Notes under the pieces: model-generated
The model's database searches: none
Told to the model about the DNA's origin: nothing
What the model saw: only the letters and a program-made list of their open reading frames with translations
Assembly: GCA_014799465.1 (NCBI GenBank)
Contig: JAAVHZ010000065.1
Location: 1-56,033, forward strand
DNA length: 56,033 nucleotides
Origin: Lachnospiraceae bacterium
GTDB lineage: Bacteria > Bacillota > Clostridia > Lachnospirales > Lachnospiraceae
Reading direction: 5' to 3'
Program-made: the position numbers and the translations under genes
Shown here: one piece after another, positions 34,135 to 43,232 of the stretch
Numbering within the stretch: position 1 is the stretch's first letter
How the letters are laid out: each line of letters opens with the position of its first letter

Positions 34135-35272
34135 TTACTTATAATAAAAACAATATGAATGTGTCCAATAATATGTACTTGAACCCATTCCATAAGCAGT
34201 ATCGTCTCCCAGATATGCCATACACTCATATTTTTCTGTTGCTGAATTCCAAATTGTTATACGTGGTTGGTTTCTCTCTCCAAGATCTATTCCCACTAAA
34301 GTAACCATATGACTTTTATTGTTAGATGATTTTGTCCACATACTGATAGGTTTTCTACCTTTTAAATTGTTCCTTATTCGGTCATAGTCTAGTGTAGAAT
34401 CAACCTTTGCATAATTCAATTTATGTTCATCAAATGCTCTTAAAACAGTTCTATTTGATCCGGCTCTATAAAGATGCCCTATATTGTCACATACATCTTT
34501 AGCAGTGATATGCTTATCCTTTACATAGTTATATATGGTTGCTACAGATGCTGCCCAGCAAATATCTGCATTTTCTCCTTTTATCTTCTGGTTTACGGTA
34601 TAATCCTTTAAATCTAGCAATATATTTGTTCCTGTAGAAATTGTAAAACCGGACTGTACCATACATCCATCATCATTACTTTCTGGTGATTTAACATTAA
34701 AATCCACCTTATACTTCTTCTTAAATTCTTTCTTTTTATTACTGAAATCTTTTTTGGCAAATTTTTCTATATCTGCCCCATCTACTATTTCAGCATCTGC
34801 CTGATTATCTTCATTTTCAACACAGATTTCATCTGTATCCCCATAAATCAGACATTCCTCTTCCAAATAATTCTTATCATTCAGTTCATCTGCCATACAT
34901 CCACTTATAGAATCCGACCAGCCATTTTCCGTTAAGAATACTGCCATAACTAAAACAATCTTTTCTTGATTGTTCTTTATTGGAAAGTAATATAATGGCT
35001 CCTGAACTTCCTTTTCTACATCATATACTATATAAGGGTCACATAATTGAAAATCCTCAATTTTGCCTCTTATGCCATATAACTTCACATTATCTAATAT
35101 TACACCTAATCCATCTCTATAATTTTCCTCAGCATAACTATATGCCTCTTCCGGTATATAATCCTTATAAAGACTATTTTCCGTATTAGCATATATATTG
35201 GTATAGTTTAACAGAAATGCTGCTGTTAATAATAGTACAAAAACCCTTTTTAAATTTTTGATTTTACTTCAT
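34135..35272 (-). CDS. Secreted papain/C39-like cysteine peptidase, frameshifted at codon 3
   Basis: The 317 residues encoded from GTG 35088 hold a C39-like peptidase domain in the second half: catalytic Cys in DICWAASVATIYNYV (about 178-192), His in SHMVTLVGID (about 262-271) and a likely Asn in ITIWNSATEKYE. The open frame continues upstream of 35088 to 35268 and there encodes a clear signal peptide (NLKRVFVLLLTAAFLLNYTN, then IYA). It has no start codon of its own. GAGAGG and ATG AAG at 35272-35267 are one base out of frame; removing the T at 35266 would join them as MKKIKNLKRVF. So the gene is either interrupted by a one-base insertion, or the base is a sequencing error. The protease targets are unknown. 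Confidence 0.65.
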
Positions 35273-35288
35273 CCTCTCTTTAATTTGG

Positions 35289-35305
35289 GTGATAAACTTT
35301 ATCAC
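35289..35305. promoter_or_regulatory. 17-bp perfect palindrome upstream of the peptidase gene
   Basis: GTGATAAACTTTATCAC is symmetric about its central C and lies 17 bases before the GAGAGG-ATG of the peptidase gene. Its length and symmetry suit a dimeric repressor site, perhaps for the peptidase operon. Confidence 0.45.
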
Positions 35306-35477
35306 TGTTTACTGTTCATTTTAAATGCATCATTCTAAAACTCTTCAGTAATACCTCCCCCCTTAATACAATAAATTTTTTCGGTAAAACCCATTATACA
35401 TTCTTACCAAGTACTAATAAAAACAGTATACTACATAAAAGATACTGATTCAAACGTTTTCCATATCTTTTGAAAGC

Positions 35478-35506
35478 TTGAATAAACCTCATAAGAATGA
35501 TACAAT
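35478..35506 (+). promoter_or_regulatory. Promoter of the Ter-island phosphoribosyltransferase gene
   Basis: TTGAAT (35478-35483), a 17-base spacer and TACAAT (35501-35506), about 48 bases before the start codon. Confidence 0.75.
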
Positions 35507-35553
35507 TACAGTCATGATTATGTAAGAAGAATATTGATAATGGAGAGACACAA

Positions 35554-36660
35554 ATGTATACAGAAAAAGATTTGGTTCGTATTGCCAAAAGAGAAAATAA
35601 CATGAAGAGACAATATCTTGTAGTCAACAGGCTGCAGGGAAAACATATACCTGTAAGCCCTAAAGAAGCATTTTCTATGTTTTCGGAACTGGCAGATATG
35701 GTAAAAGCCAGATATGAGGGAGAAACTCTGCTTCTTATCGGATTTGCAGAAACGGCAACTGCAATAGGTGCAGCATTAGCGAAAGAATTGAATACATATT
35801 ATATGCAGACAACAAGAGAAAATATAAGGGATGTGGAGTATTTATTTTTTTCGGAGTCACACAGCCATGCTACAGAGCAGAAGTTGGTAAAAACTGATTT
35901 GGATACAGTTATCAATAAGATAGACCGGATTATTTTTGTAGAAGATGAGGTAACTACAGGTAATACCATTCTAAATATAATAAATATTATTGAAAAAGAA
36001 TATTCCAGAAAGATAAAATTTTCAGTAGCCTCTTTACTGAATGGTATGGATGAGAAGTCAGAAAAAGTATATGATGAGAGAAATATTGATACACTTTATC
36101 TGGTAAAGACTAATCATGGAAAGTATACAGAAATTGCCCAAAGATTTAAGGGAGATGGTGTATATCATACATGCAATATAAAAAATGAAAATATACCTTT
36201 TCAGGAAGAGACAGTTTCGAACTATGTAAATGCGAGAAGGCTGAATCTCGGTGGAGATTACAATAAATGCTGTGAAAAAATGTGGGAAGAAATAAGTGGT
36301 AAGACAGACATTGGAGAAAATAAAAATGTACTGGTAATCGGAACGGAAGAGTTCATGTATCCAGCACTTTTTGCGGCAAAGAAGATAGAAGAAAATAATA
36401 ATATTGTAAGATGTCATTCTACAACCAGAAGTCCTATCGAGGTAAGCAGTGAAGAGGAATATCCTTTGCATCAAAGGTATGAATTGAAAAGTTTATATGA
36501 TAATGACAGAAAAACATTTATATATGATATTGGCAGATATGATATGGTTATTATTATTACAGATTCTTATAGTGATGCAGAAGATGGGGTTAATTCTCTG
36601 ATAAATGCAGTTTATGGATGTGGTAATGAAAAAATCTGTTTGATTAAATGTAAAGCCTGA
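35554..36660 (+). CDS. Ter-cluster phosphoribosyltransferase with TRSP-type C-terminus
   Basis: In the 368-residue protein the N-terminal half is a PRTase fold: LLLIGFAETATAIGAALAKEL (about 58-78) and the PRPP loop IIFVEDEVTTGNTILNII (about 128-145). The second half (VLVIGTEEFMYPALFAAKKIE, about 265, then CHSTTRSPIEVSSEEEYPLH) contains the T-R-S-P motif of the TRSP domain. This domain pair belongs to the biosynthetic module of tellurite-resistance (Ter) stress islands, proposed to make a nucleoside-like molecule. It precedes the StiP gene by 16 bases. The exact substrate is unknown. Confidence 0.85.
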   Translation: MYTEKDLVRIAKRENNMKRQYLVVNRLQGKHIPVSPKEAFSMFSELADMVKARYEGETLLLIGFAETATAIGAALAKELNTYYMQTTRENIRDVEYLFFSESHSHATEQKLVKTDLDTVINKIDRIIFVEDEVTTGNTILNIINIIEKEYSRKIKFSVASLLNGMDEKSEKVYDERNIDTLYLVKTNHGKYTEIAQRFKGDGVYHTCNIKNENIPFQEETVSNYVNARRLNLGGDYNKCCEKMWEEISGKTDIGENKNVLVIGTEEFMYPALFAAKKIEENNNIVRCHSTTRSPIEVSSEEEYPLHQRYELKSLYDNDRKTFIYDIGRYDMVIIITDSYSDAEDGVNSLINAVYGCGNEKICLIKCKA

Positions 36661-36676
36661 AAGGAAGATTATTGAT

Positions 36677-37726
36677 ATGAGAAGTTCTTATAAAGAGAGT
36701 GATGTTGTTCTGCTGCTTAAGGATATTACAGGGCTTGTGGAACCACAGCCTACAGAGGTACGGGAAAGATTAATACAGTCGGGCAGGCATTATTGTGAAA
36801 TGCTTCCGATTGAGTATGTACCTACTGAAAAATATATGGAAGCTTACAAGGAGGCTTTGAGGGCATACTCAAAACCTACAGCTTTGGCGATAGGGAAACT
36901 GGCGGATAAGGTGATTTCAAAGAAGGGAGAAAATGTGGTTCTGGTATCACTTGCCAGAGCAGGTATACCTATAGGGATATTGTTAAAACGTTATATTAAG
37001 AAAAAATATAATCTGGAGGTAATGCATTATTCAATTTCAATTATCCGTGGGAAAGGAATTGATGAAAATGCAATGAAGTATCTGCTTAGCCGTCATAAGG
37101 CAGAAGAACTGCAGTTTGTAGACGGATGGATAGGCAAGGGAGCAATATTAAATGAGCTGAAAAAAGATATAGCACAATATGAAAATGTTTCATCTGATAT
37201 AGCAGTAGTTGCCGACCCTGCAAATGTTACTGAGTTGTGTGGTACACATAATGATATTCTGATTCCAAGTGCCTGTCTTAACTGTACGGTGTCAGGACTG
37301 ATAAGCAGGACATTTTTAAGAGATGATATTATCGGACCGGATGATTTTCATGGGGCAGTATATTATGGTGAATTGGAAGACTCGGATTTATCATATGATT
37401 TTATTGATTCCATTGAATCTCAATTTGAGATTAATTCTGAAACAGATGAAAAAATAATCAGTGGTTCCGGTATAGAGGAAGTAAGAAAAATTGCTGAAGA
37501 GTTCCATATACAGGACATTAATCTTATTAAACCGGGAATTGGAGAGACAACCAGAGTACTGTTAAGAAGAGTGCCTTGGAAGGTTTTGGTAAATACAGAT
37601 TATAAAGGAGACGATTCGTTAAAGCATATTATAAGGCTGGCAGAAGAAAAAGGTGTGCCTGTGGAATATTATCCGCTGGTACATTACAGAGTATGCGGCA
37701 TAATAAAGAAAATGGCAGATACATAA
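36677..37726 (+). CDS. StiP/PRTase-like protein with PELOTA-type RNA-binding C-terminus
   Basis: The 349-residue protein matches the 'cysteine protease StiP' family, actually a second phosphoribosyltransferase-like fold of Ter islands. VVLVSLARAGIPIGILLKRY (about 94-113) and HYSISIIRGKGIDENAM (about 121-137) form its core, with VDGWIGKGAILNELKKDI following. The C-terminal 70 residues (KPGIGETTRVLLRRVPWKVL, then AEEKGVPVEYYPLVHYRVC) look like a PELOTA RNA-binding domain. It is translated 16 bases after the TRSP-type gene, and both belong to one transcript ended by the hairpin at 37741. The protease name in databases is not supported by visible catalytic residues. Confidence 0.85.
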   Translation: MRSSYKESDVVLLLKDITGLVEPQPTEVRERLIQSGRHYCEMLPIEYVPTEKYMEAYKEALRAYSKPTALAIGKLADKVISKKGENVVLVSLARAGIPIGILLKRYIKKKYNLEVMHYSISIIRGKGIDENAMKYLLSRHKAEELQFVDGWIGKGAILNELKKDIAQYENVSSDIAVVADPANVTELCGTHNDILIPSACLNCTVSGLISRTFLRDDIIGPDDFHGAVYYGELEDSDLSYDFIDSIESQFEINSETDEKIISGSGIEEVRKIAEEFHIQDINLIKPGIGETTRVLLRRVPWKVLVNTDYKGDDSLKHIIRLAEEKGVPVEYYPLVHYRVCGIIKKMADT

Positions 37727-37740
37727 ATAATGTGATGTTG

Positions 37741-37766
37741 ATACCCCGTAAAAAACTACGGGGTAT
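37741..37766. terminator. Bidirectional terminator
   Basis: ATACCCCGTA and TACGGGGTAT form a ten-base-pair stem with a six-base loop. It lies between the StiP gene (plus) and the CitE-like gene (minus), overlapping the last codons of the latter. Confidence 0.8.
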
Positions 37767-38727
37767 CTGTATTAATGCCAAAAGCTTCGGCAAGCAGAAT
37801 GGTTTTTAATGCCCAGTTGGAATGGGTTTTATATTCGTTCATGCGTTCCCTGCTTACACTTCCCGAAACCAGAGAATGAGAATAAGAGTCCCAGTTAAGT
37901 ATGGATTTTGCATCATCCAAATCTTTCTGCGAGACTTTGTACGCATTATTTACCAGTTCAATCTGTTTGGGATGGATTACAGTTTTTCCGACAAAACCTG
38001 ATAACCTGTCATCCTTTAATTCTTTAATCAGTCCGGTATCCCAATTGTCTCCGTTGTAATATTCCCATACAGGACCGGATATTACATAGTCTGCCCCAAA
38101 TACGGTAATTATATCTGAAAAAATACCGGAAATAGCTTTTAGGCTGTGGATAGATTCATCAGAATGTCTGCGGAATCCGAAAATGTGGCATAAATCATTT
38201 CCGCCGATGCGGATATTCAACACAATGTCTTCAATATTATCAAGTTTTTGCTTTAATTTGTATAATATATCGTATCTGTTCCTGAGATTTATAATATCAG
38301 GACTTTCAAAAATAGGCATCATGTAGACTATATTTTTTGAGCTATTATTTACTTTGCGAACCATATCTATATATTTGTCTGCGTTTTCAAGAGAAAATTT
38401 TGGTATGATAAATCCGGTAATTAAATCCCTCGAATCCTGAAAACGTTCATACAGGTCAGTAATCTGCTGTGGATTTCTGACTCTGATAAATATTTTTGGA
38501 AGGAAAAATTCCCTGATTGCTTTTGCATTATAAAGTTTCTGAATCGTATTTATAAGTTTATTTTCGGCTTCTTTTACATATTCATCTTTAATTGTATCTT
38601 CAAGGCACATGGCAAGAGAAAAATGGCTGCCAAATTTTCCATTAATTATCGAATTGACAATGCTTTCATTGTTAGCGGGACAATATAATAGGGCACCCAC
38701 GCTATAATGAATTATAGAATTTTTCAT
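37756..38727 (-). CDS. HpcH/HpaI aldolase / CitE-like lyase of the Ter island
   Basis: The 323-residue TIM-barrel protein is of the citrate-lyase beta / HpcH family. It has HYSVGALLYCPANNES at the start, CLEDTIKDE (about 41), a divalent-metal/phosphate region at LNIRIGGNDLCHIFGFRR (about 168-185), and VIHPKQIELVNNAY near the C-terminus (about 249). CitE-like enzymes are a recurrent component of the Ter biosynthetic module together with the two PRTase-like proteins next door. It converges with StiP and diverges from the YceG/protease gene. Physiological substrate unknown. Confidence 0.85.
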   Translation of the reverse strand: MKNSIIHYSVGALLYCPANNESIVNSIINGKFGSHFSLAMCLEDTIKDEYVKEAENKLINTIQKLYNAKAIREFFLPKIFIRVRNPQQITDLYERFQDSRDLITGFIIPKFSLENADKYIDMVRKVNNSSKNIVYMMPIFESPDIINLRNRYDILYKLKQKLDNIEDIVLNIRIGGNDLCHIFGFRRHSDESIHSLKAISGIFSDIITVFGADYVISGPVWEYYNGDNWDTGLIKELKDDRLSGFVGKTVIHPKQIELVNNAYKVSQKDLDDAKSILNWDSYSHSLVSGSVSRERMNEYKTHSNWALKTILLAEAFGINTDTP

Positions 38728-38852
38728 AAGTTACTCCTTGTATAATAAATATAAAGCTTATTATAACATTTTAAAACATGAATGAATAGCTAATTTTTAT
38801 AATATGTGTTAAAATTATAATTAAAGTAAATTTGTAAATGCAGGTGAATTAC

Positions 38853-40277
38853 ATGAGTGATGAAATTTTTAAAACAAGACATAATATAATGAATATTTCT
38901 TCAATGGATATGTTTACGAATATTAAAGGAGGAATGAACAGTAATTGTAAAGATGTGTATTTTGTCAGAGTAACCGGTACAAATCCAAGGATGTCCGGTG
39001 ATATAGAGAAAATGGATAAAGTGCTGACTGAAAGGATGTGTGAAGGAAAGGGGTATTATAACAGGGCAGATGTGCTGCCGAGACTTTCTTCACCGGAAGA
39101 TATAGATTATTATACCCGCAGTTATTTAAAGTGGGTTGAAGGTGGAAAAGCGTCTGTATTAATAAAGTCTTCTGAAAACAGCAGGATGCTGCAAAATGTG
39201 CTGGGGAAAGCCTGCAGTGAAGCAGTTAATTTATTTAAGAAAGTAACAGCTAATGTGACGGAATCCATAGAGAAAAATTTTATTATAAAGATGCTGTACT
39301 GGTTTGATAAAGTGGGTATGAGTGGATTGCAGATGTGGGAGCCTGCGAAATCAATGAAATTTGTAACCGGCAATATATGCAAAAAGCAGGAATATTTGTT
39401 TTGCTATTTACTTACACTAACAGGGTTTGATGTACTTCTTCTGCAGTGTGAGTCGGATATAGATAATGAACTTGGAAATATGGGATTGTCATTAAAGATA
39501 CAGGCGGGAAGTATGGGAAACTTCAGGATTCCTGCATATGAACCTTTAAAGTATAGTAAGGATAAAGAAAAAAACGTTATTAATGGAAAACCAGATACAG
39601 ATATAAAAGCAGATGCCCGCCGTAATGTGGTAAATATTAAAAGGGCTGACAGAGAACGCCGGAAAAGAGAAACGGTGCAGCCACATAATAATGTTAATAC
39701 CAAAGGAGAATTAAGCTTCGAAGAATTGGCACAGCTTGCATCATCAGTTGTAATGATAGCCATAATGGACAAAGATGAAAAAGTTATTGGAACCGGTTCG
39801 GGAATTATGATAGGAAGAGACGGATATATTCTGACTAATCATCATGTGGCAAGCGGAGGAGCATTTTATTCTGTAAAGATAGAGAATGATGATGAGATTT
39901 ATACTACTGATGAATTTATAAAATATAATTATGAGCTGGATCTTGCCATTATACGAATAGAAAGGAAATTGCAGCCGCTTCCTATATATAAAGGTGGTAA
40001 AGAACTTGTGAGAGGTCAGAAAGTAGTGGCTATCGGAAGTCCGTTAGGGTTATTCAATTCAGTATCAGACGGGATTATATCAGGATTTAGAAAGATTGAT
40101 GGTGTAGATATGATTCAGTTTACGGCACCTATATCACATGGAAGTTCGGGAGGAGCAGTACTTAACATGTGTGGCGAAGTTATTGGTATAAGTACGGCGG
40201 GATTTGATGATGGGCAGAATATAAATCTGGCTATGGGATATGAATGTATAAATTCTTTTATACGAGGATTTACATAG
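38853..40277 (+). CDS. YceG-like domain fused to a trypsin-like serine protease
   Basis: In the 474-residue protein the first 240 residues resemble half of the YceG protein encoded 0.7 kb downstream: VYFVRVTGTNP versus VYFYRINGYNE, NFIIKMLYWFDK versus AYIKFMCWLYYR, and GFDVLLLQCESD versus GCDIILLQYNGD. A basic linker follows (about 245-285), then a DegP/trypsin-like domain (about 290-470). It has His in LTNHHVASGG, Asp in ELDLAIIRIER and Ser in SHGSSGGAV. No signal peptide or membrane helix is seen, so it should be cytoplasmic. ATG 38853 has AGGTG six bases upstream and is preferred to 38838. Protease activity is likely; target unknown. Confidence 0.85.
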   Translation: MSDEIFKTRHNIMNISSMDMFTNIKGGMNSNCKDVYFVRVTGTNPRMSGDIEKMDKVLTERMCEGKGYYNRADVLPRLSSPEDIDYYTRSYLKWVEGGKASVLIKSSENSRMLQNVLGKACSEAVNLFKKVTANVTESIEKNFIIKMLYWFDKVGMSGLQMWEPAKSMKFVTGNICKKQEYLFCYLLTLTGFDVLLLQCESDIDNELGNMGLSLKIQAGSMGNFRIPAYEPLKYSKDKEKNVINGKPDTDIKADARRNVVNIKRADRERRKRETVQPHNNVNTKGELSFEELAQLASSVVMIAIMDKDEKVIGTGSGIMIGRDGYILTNHHVASGGAFYSVKIENDDEIYTTDEFIKYNYELDLAIIRIERKLQPLPIYKGGKELVRGQKVVAIGSPLGLFNSVSDGIISGFRKIDGVDMIQFTAPISHGSSGGAVLNMCGEVIGISTAGFDDGQNINLAMGYECINSFIRGFT

Positions 40278-40287
40278 GGGAAATTAC

Positions 40288-40316
40288 TTGAAAAAATAGT
40301 GAAAAAAGCATATAAT
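40288..40316 (+). promoter_or_regulatory. Promoter of the rhomboid-YceG-TelA operon
   Basis: TTGAAA (40288-40293), a 17-base spacer and TATAAT (40311-40316), 31 bases before the rhomboid start codon. Confidence 0.85.
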
Positions 40317-40347
40317 TGGTTTAATATAAAAAATGGAGAGAATTCTT

Positions 40348-40938
40348 ATGAAAAATGGCAGCAGAAAAATGAAAATATCTTTTAATTCACCTGTAATATT
40401 AGGATTTGTTGTAATTTGTTTTGCAGCACTTATTTTGGGTACAATTACAGGCGGGATAACAAATAATCTGTTTTTCAGTGTATACCGTTCATCTCTTATA
40501 AATCCGCTGACATATATAAGATTTATAGGACATATATTTGGACATGCAAACTGGAACCATTTTATCGGAAATATTATGCTGATTCTGTTGGTCGGACCTT
40601 TGCTTGAAGAAAAATATGGTTCTTTTAATATGGTTGTGATTATAATTACAACTGCATTAGTAACAGGATTGGTCAATTTTATATTTTTTCCGCATATACA
40701 GCTTCTTGGTGCAAGTGGTGTGGTGTTTGCATTGATATTGCTGTCATCATTTACAAGTTTTAAGGAAGGAACAATTCCGTTAACATTTATATTGGTGGCA
40801 TTAGTTTATATTGGGCAGCAGGTATATGAAGGAATATTTATTAATGACAATGTTGCCAATCTTACACATATTATTGGCGGAGTAGTAGGGGCAGGACTTG
40901 GTTATATGATGAATAAAGGTAAAATGAATAAGTATTAA
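40348..40938 (+). CDS. Rhomboid-family intramembrane serine protease
   Basis: A 196-residue membrane protein with about six helices. The GHANWNHFIGNIMLILLVG segment (about 68-86), the catalytic Ser in LLGASGVVFALI (about 119) and the catalytic His in NLTHIIGGVVGAGLGY (about 173) match rhomboids, which cut membrane proteins within the bilayer. ATG 40348 has GGAGAG seven bases upstream; ATG 40333 overlaps that site and is rejected. It lies between the YceG/trypsin gene and yceG, 18 bases before the latter. Confidence 0.9.
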   Translation: MKNGSRKMKISFNSPVILGFVVICFAALILGTITGGITNNLFFSVYRSSLINPLTYIRFIGHIFGHANWNHFIGNIMLILLVGPLLEEKYGSFNMVVIIITTALVTGLVNFIFFPHIQLLGASGVVFALILLSSFTSFKEGTIPLTFILVALVYIGQQVYEGIFINDNVANLTHIIGGVVGAGLGYMMNKGKMNKY

Positions 40939-40956
40939 AAGGTGATATGATAACTT

Positions 40957-43230
40957 ATGTTTGAGCACAAGAAACTTACAGATTTAAATGACTATTTTAC
41001 AGAATTAAATTCCCGAAAGGAGAAGGGAGTTTATTTTTACCGCATTAATGGATATAACGAAACAATAAAAGAATTTTTACAGCGGTATTACGAAGAGGCA
41101 AGAGTATCCGGTGTAGTAATTGAAGGAAGAATTCCTAATCCGGACGAAAAAAATCTCTCCTACTATGAAGAGATTATGGGTACAAATTTTCAAATTAATA
41201 TTGAGTTTATTACCATGAGCCTTAAAAAGTGGCTTCCCAGAATGAACGATTATCAGAGAAAGAATGTAGCGATGTCTATATATGGTACTCTTGATAATAT
41301 GCGTAAAGAGGGAAAAAATGAGAATATGCTAAAGAATGCATATATTAAATTTATGTGCTGGCTGTATTACAGGTTTGAACGCATAGTAAACAAGTTGGGA
41401 GAGAATAATATTCCTAAAATTTTATATGAGGGAGAAATAAGTAATTATGAATTGAAACTTATTTCAATATTGTCAAATGCGGGATGCGATATTATTCTTC
41501 TGCAGTATAATGGCGATGCAAATTATCTTAAGCTGGATAAAGATTCAAAACTGTCAGAAAATGTAAATATAAATGGCATGACAAAATTTCCGGATACATT
41601 TAGTGTAAAATGGATGCGTAAGGAAATTGAAGACAGGATGAATGTCAGGAGATTATATGGAACGGAGCCACAGGTCAGAAATTGTACTAATGCATGGACA
41701 GAGGGCAGGGGCTTAGATGATATAAGAGAATGTCTTCAGGGAAGAGGAACGGATTCGGCATTGTTCTATAATTGTTTTTACAGAATTAACGGAGTAGAGG
41801 ATAAGCTGATTTATATGAATCAGTTATATCAGCTTTATCTGGAGATAAAAAACAGCAAAAGAAAATTATTAATATTGGAAGAAACTGTTCCGGCACCGAC
41901 TATGGAAGAAATTAATTCCATAAAAAGAAAAAATTATTCAACTAAGGAACAAATGTTGATGGATTTGTCGAATAATATAAAATATACGGCAAATATTGAA
42001 TTACAAAGATTGATAAATAAGGCATTTATTGATATAATTTTAGAGGAATCAAATATACAGGGAATGAACTTAAATAAGCTGACTAATAAAGCAGTATATT
42101 TGTTGTGCTGGCTGCACAGATACCAGAAAGAACTGTTTGTAAACTGGAAAATGCCGGAAGTAAGCTGCCTGATATATCTGGGTGGCTGTAAAAATGAAAA
42201 TGAATCAATGTTTATGCGTTTTATGGCAAAACTTCCGGTAGATGTTTTGATTTTAAATCCGAATCTGAATACAAAGTGCTGTCTGGAAGCTCCGAATCTT
42301 TTGGAAGTAAGTTATACTGAGTCTATGTCAGTAAATAAATTTCCAAGAGAAAGTTCTGAGATACATATGGGAACGGCTGCATATCATGCAGAAAGGGAAT
42401 TGGATTCCATTATGTATCAGGATTCAGGATTATATCGCAATCAACAGTATGGAAAGGCAGTGTCTGTTACTTTGCAGACTATGTATGAGGAAATTGCGAT
42501 TTTATGGGATCAGGAATTGAAGTACAGACCTAATTTTAGTACAACAGACTCAGTGGTAAATGTACCGGTTATATTTGCAAAGGTATCAGGAGTAAAGGAT
42601 GGACTGGTGCCGCAGTATTGGTCAGGAATAAAATCATTGATTACCAAAGATACCTTCGTGGTTAAAAATGTACCTTTTATAGAGCCTGCGGGTTCAAATC
42701 CGATTAAGCCTTATGTAACAGAATTTTATAAAAATGGAAGATTGCAGAAGGACAGGATAAAATCACATCAGAATTATCCGTATGGGTTTTTGAGGGAAGA
42801 AATCCAGAACCATATATTAGAAAAGCTGCAGATATTAATTGAGCAAAAGAGTATTAAGGGGACATTTGAAAATGGGACAGAGTATACCATTATTGCAACA
42901 GTTCTTAATATGGACAAGGATATCGTAAGAATGATTCAGAAGTTTGATTTTACAAAGAAGAATCCAAAGCTTATTTATATAAATACCACAGAGAAAATGA
43001 TTTCTCTGGAAGATACTATTTTAATTGCATTTTTGAATCTACTTGGTTTTGATATTGTATTTTTTGTTCCGACGGGATACCAGAGTATTGAAAAGTATTT
43101 TAACAAGAGAGTTATGGAAGAACATCAGATTGGTGAATATGTATACGATTTAAATGTTCCTGATTTTGGTAAGATTCCATCAAATACACGTCGTTCATGG
43201 CGTGAAAAAATATTTAAGAGAGGAAGTTGA
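40957..43230 (+). CDS. yceG: YceG-family component of the Ter biosynthetic module
   Basis: The 757-residue protein matches YceG of Bacillus, a Ter-associated protein of unknown biochemical role, with the usual length. It has an internal two-fold pattern: IKFMCWLYYRFERI...GCDIILLQYNGD (about 128-190) is echoed by YLLCWLHRYQKELF...PVDVLILNPN (about 380-435). The second half ends with a region rich in aromatic residues (FAKVSGV, QYWSGIKSLI, LNLLGFDIVFFVPTGYQSIE). No signal peptide. telA begins three bases after its stop, so the two are translationally coupled, as in B. subtilis yceG-yceH. Confidence 0.9.
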   Translation: MFEHKKLTDLNDYFTELNSRKEKGVYFYRINGYNETIKEFLQRYYEEARVSGVVIEGRIPNPDEKNLSYYEEIMGTNFQINIEFITMSLKKWLPRMNDYQRKNVAMSIYGTLDNMRKEGKNENMLKNAYIKFMCWLYYRFERIVNKLGENNIPKILYEGEISNYELKLISILSNAGCDIILLQYNGDANYLKLDKDSKLSENVNINGMTKFPDTFSVKWMRKEIEDRMNVRRLYGTEPQVRNCTNAWTEGRGLDDIRECLQGRGTDSALFYNCFYRINGVEDKLIYMNQLYQLYLEIKNSKRKLLILEETVPAPTMEEINSIKRKNYSTKEQMLMDLSNNIKYTANIELQRLINKAFIDIILEESNIQGMNLNKLTNKAVYLLCWLHRYQKELFVNWKMPEVSCLIYLGGCKNENESMFMRFMAKLPVDVLILNPNLNTKCCLEAPNLLEVSYTESMSVNKFPRESSEIHMGTAAYHAERELDSIMYQDSGLYRNQQYGKAVSVTLQTMYEEIAILWDQELKYRPNFSTTDSVVNVPVIFAKVSGVKDGLVPQYWSGIKSLITKDTFVVKNVPFIEPAGSNPIKPYVTEFYKNGRLQKDRIKSHQNYPYGFLREEIQNHILEKLQILIEQKSIKGTFENGTEYTIIATVLNMDKDIVRMIQKFDFTKKNPKLIYINTTEKMISLEDTILIAFLNLLGFDIVFFVPTGYQSIEKYFNKRVMEEHQIGEYVYDLNVPDFGKIPSNTRRSWREKIFKRGS

Positions 43231-43232
43231 AT

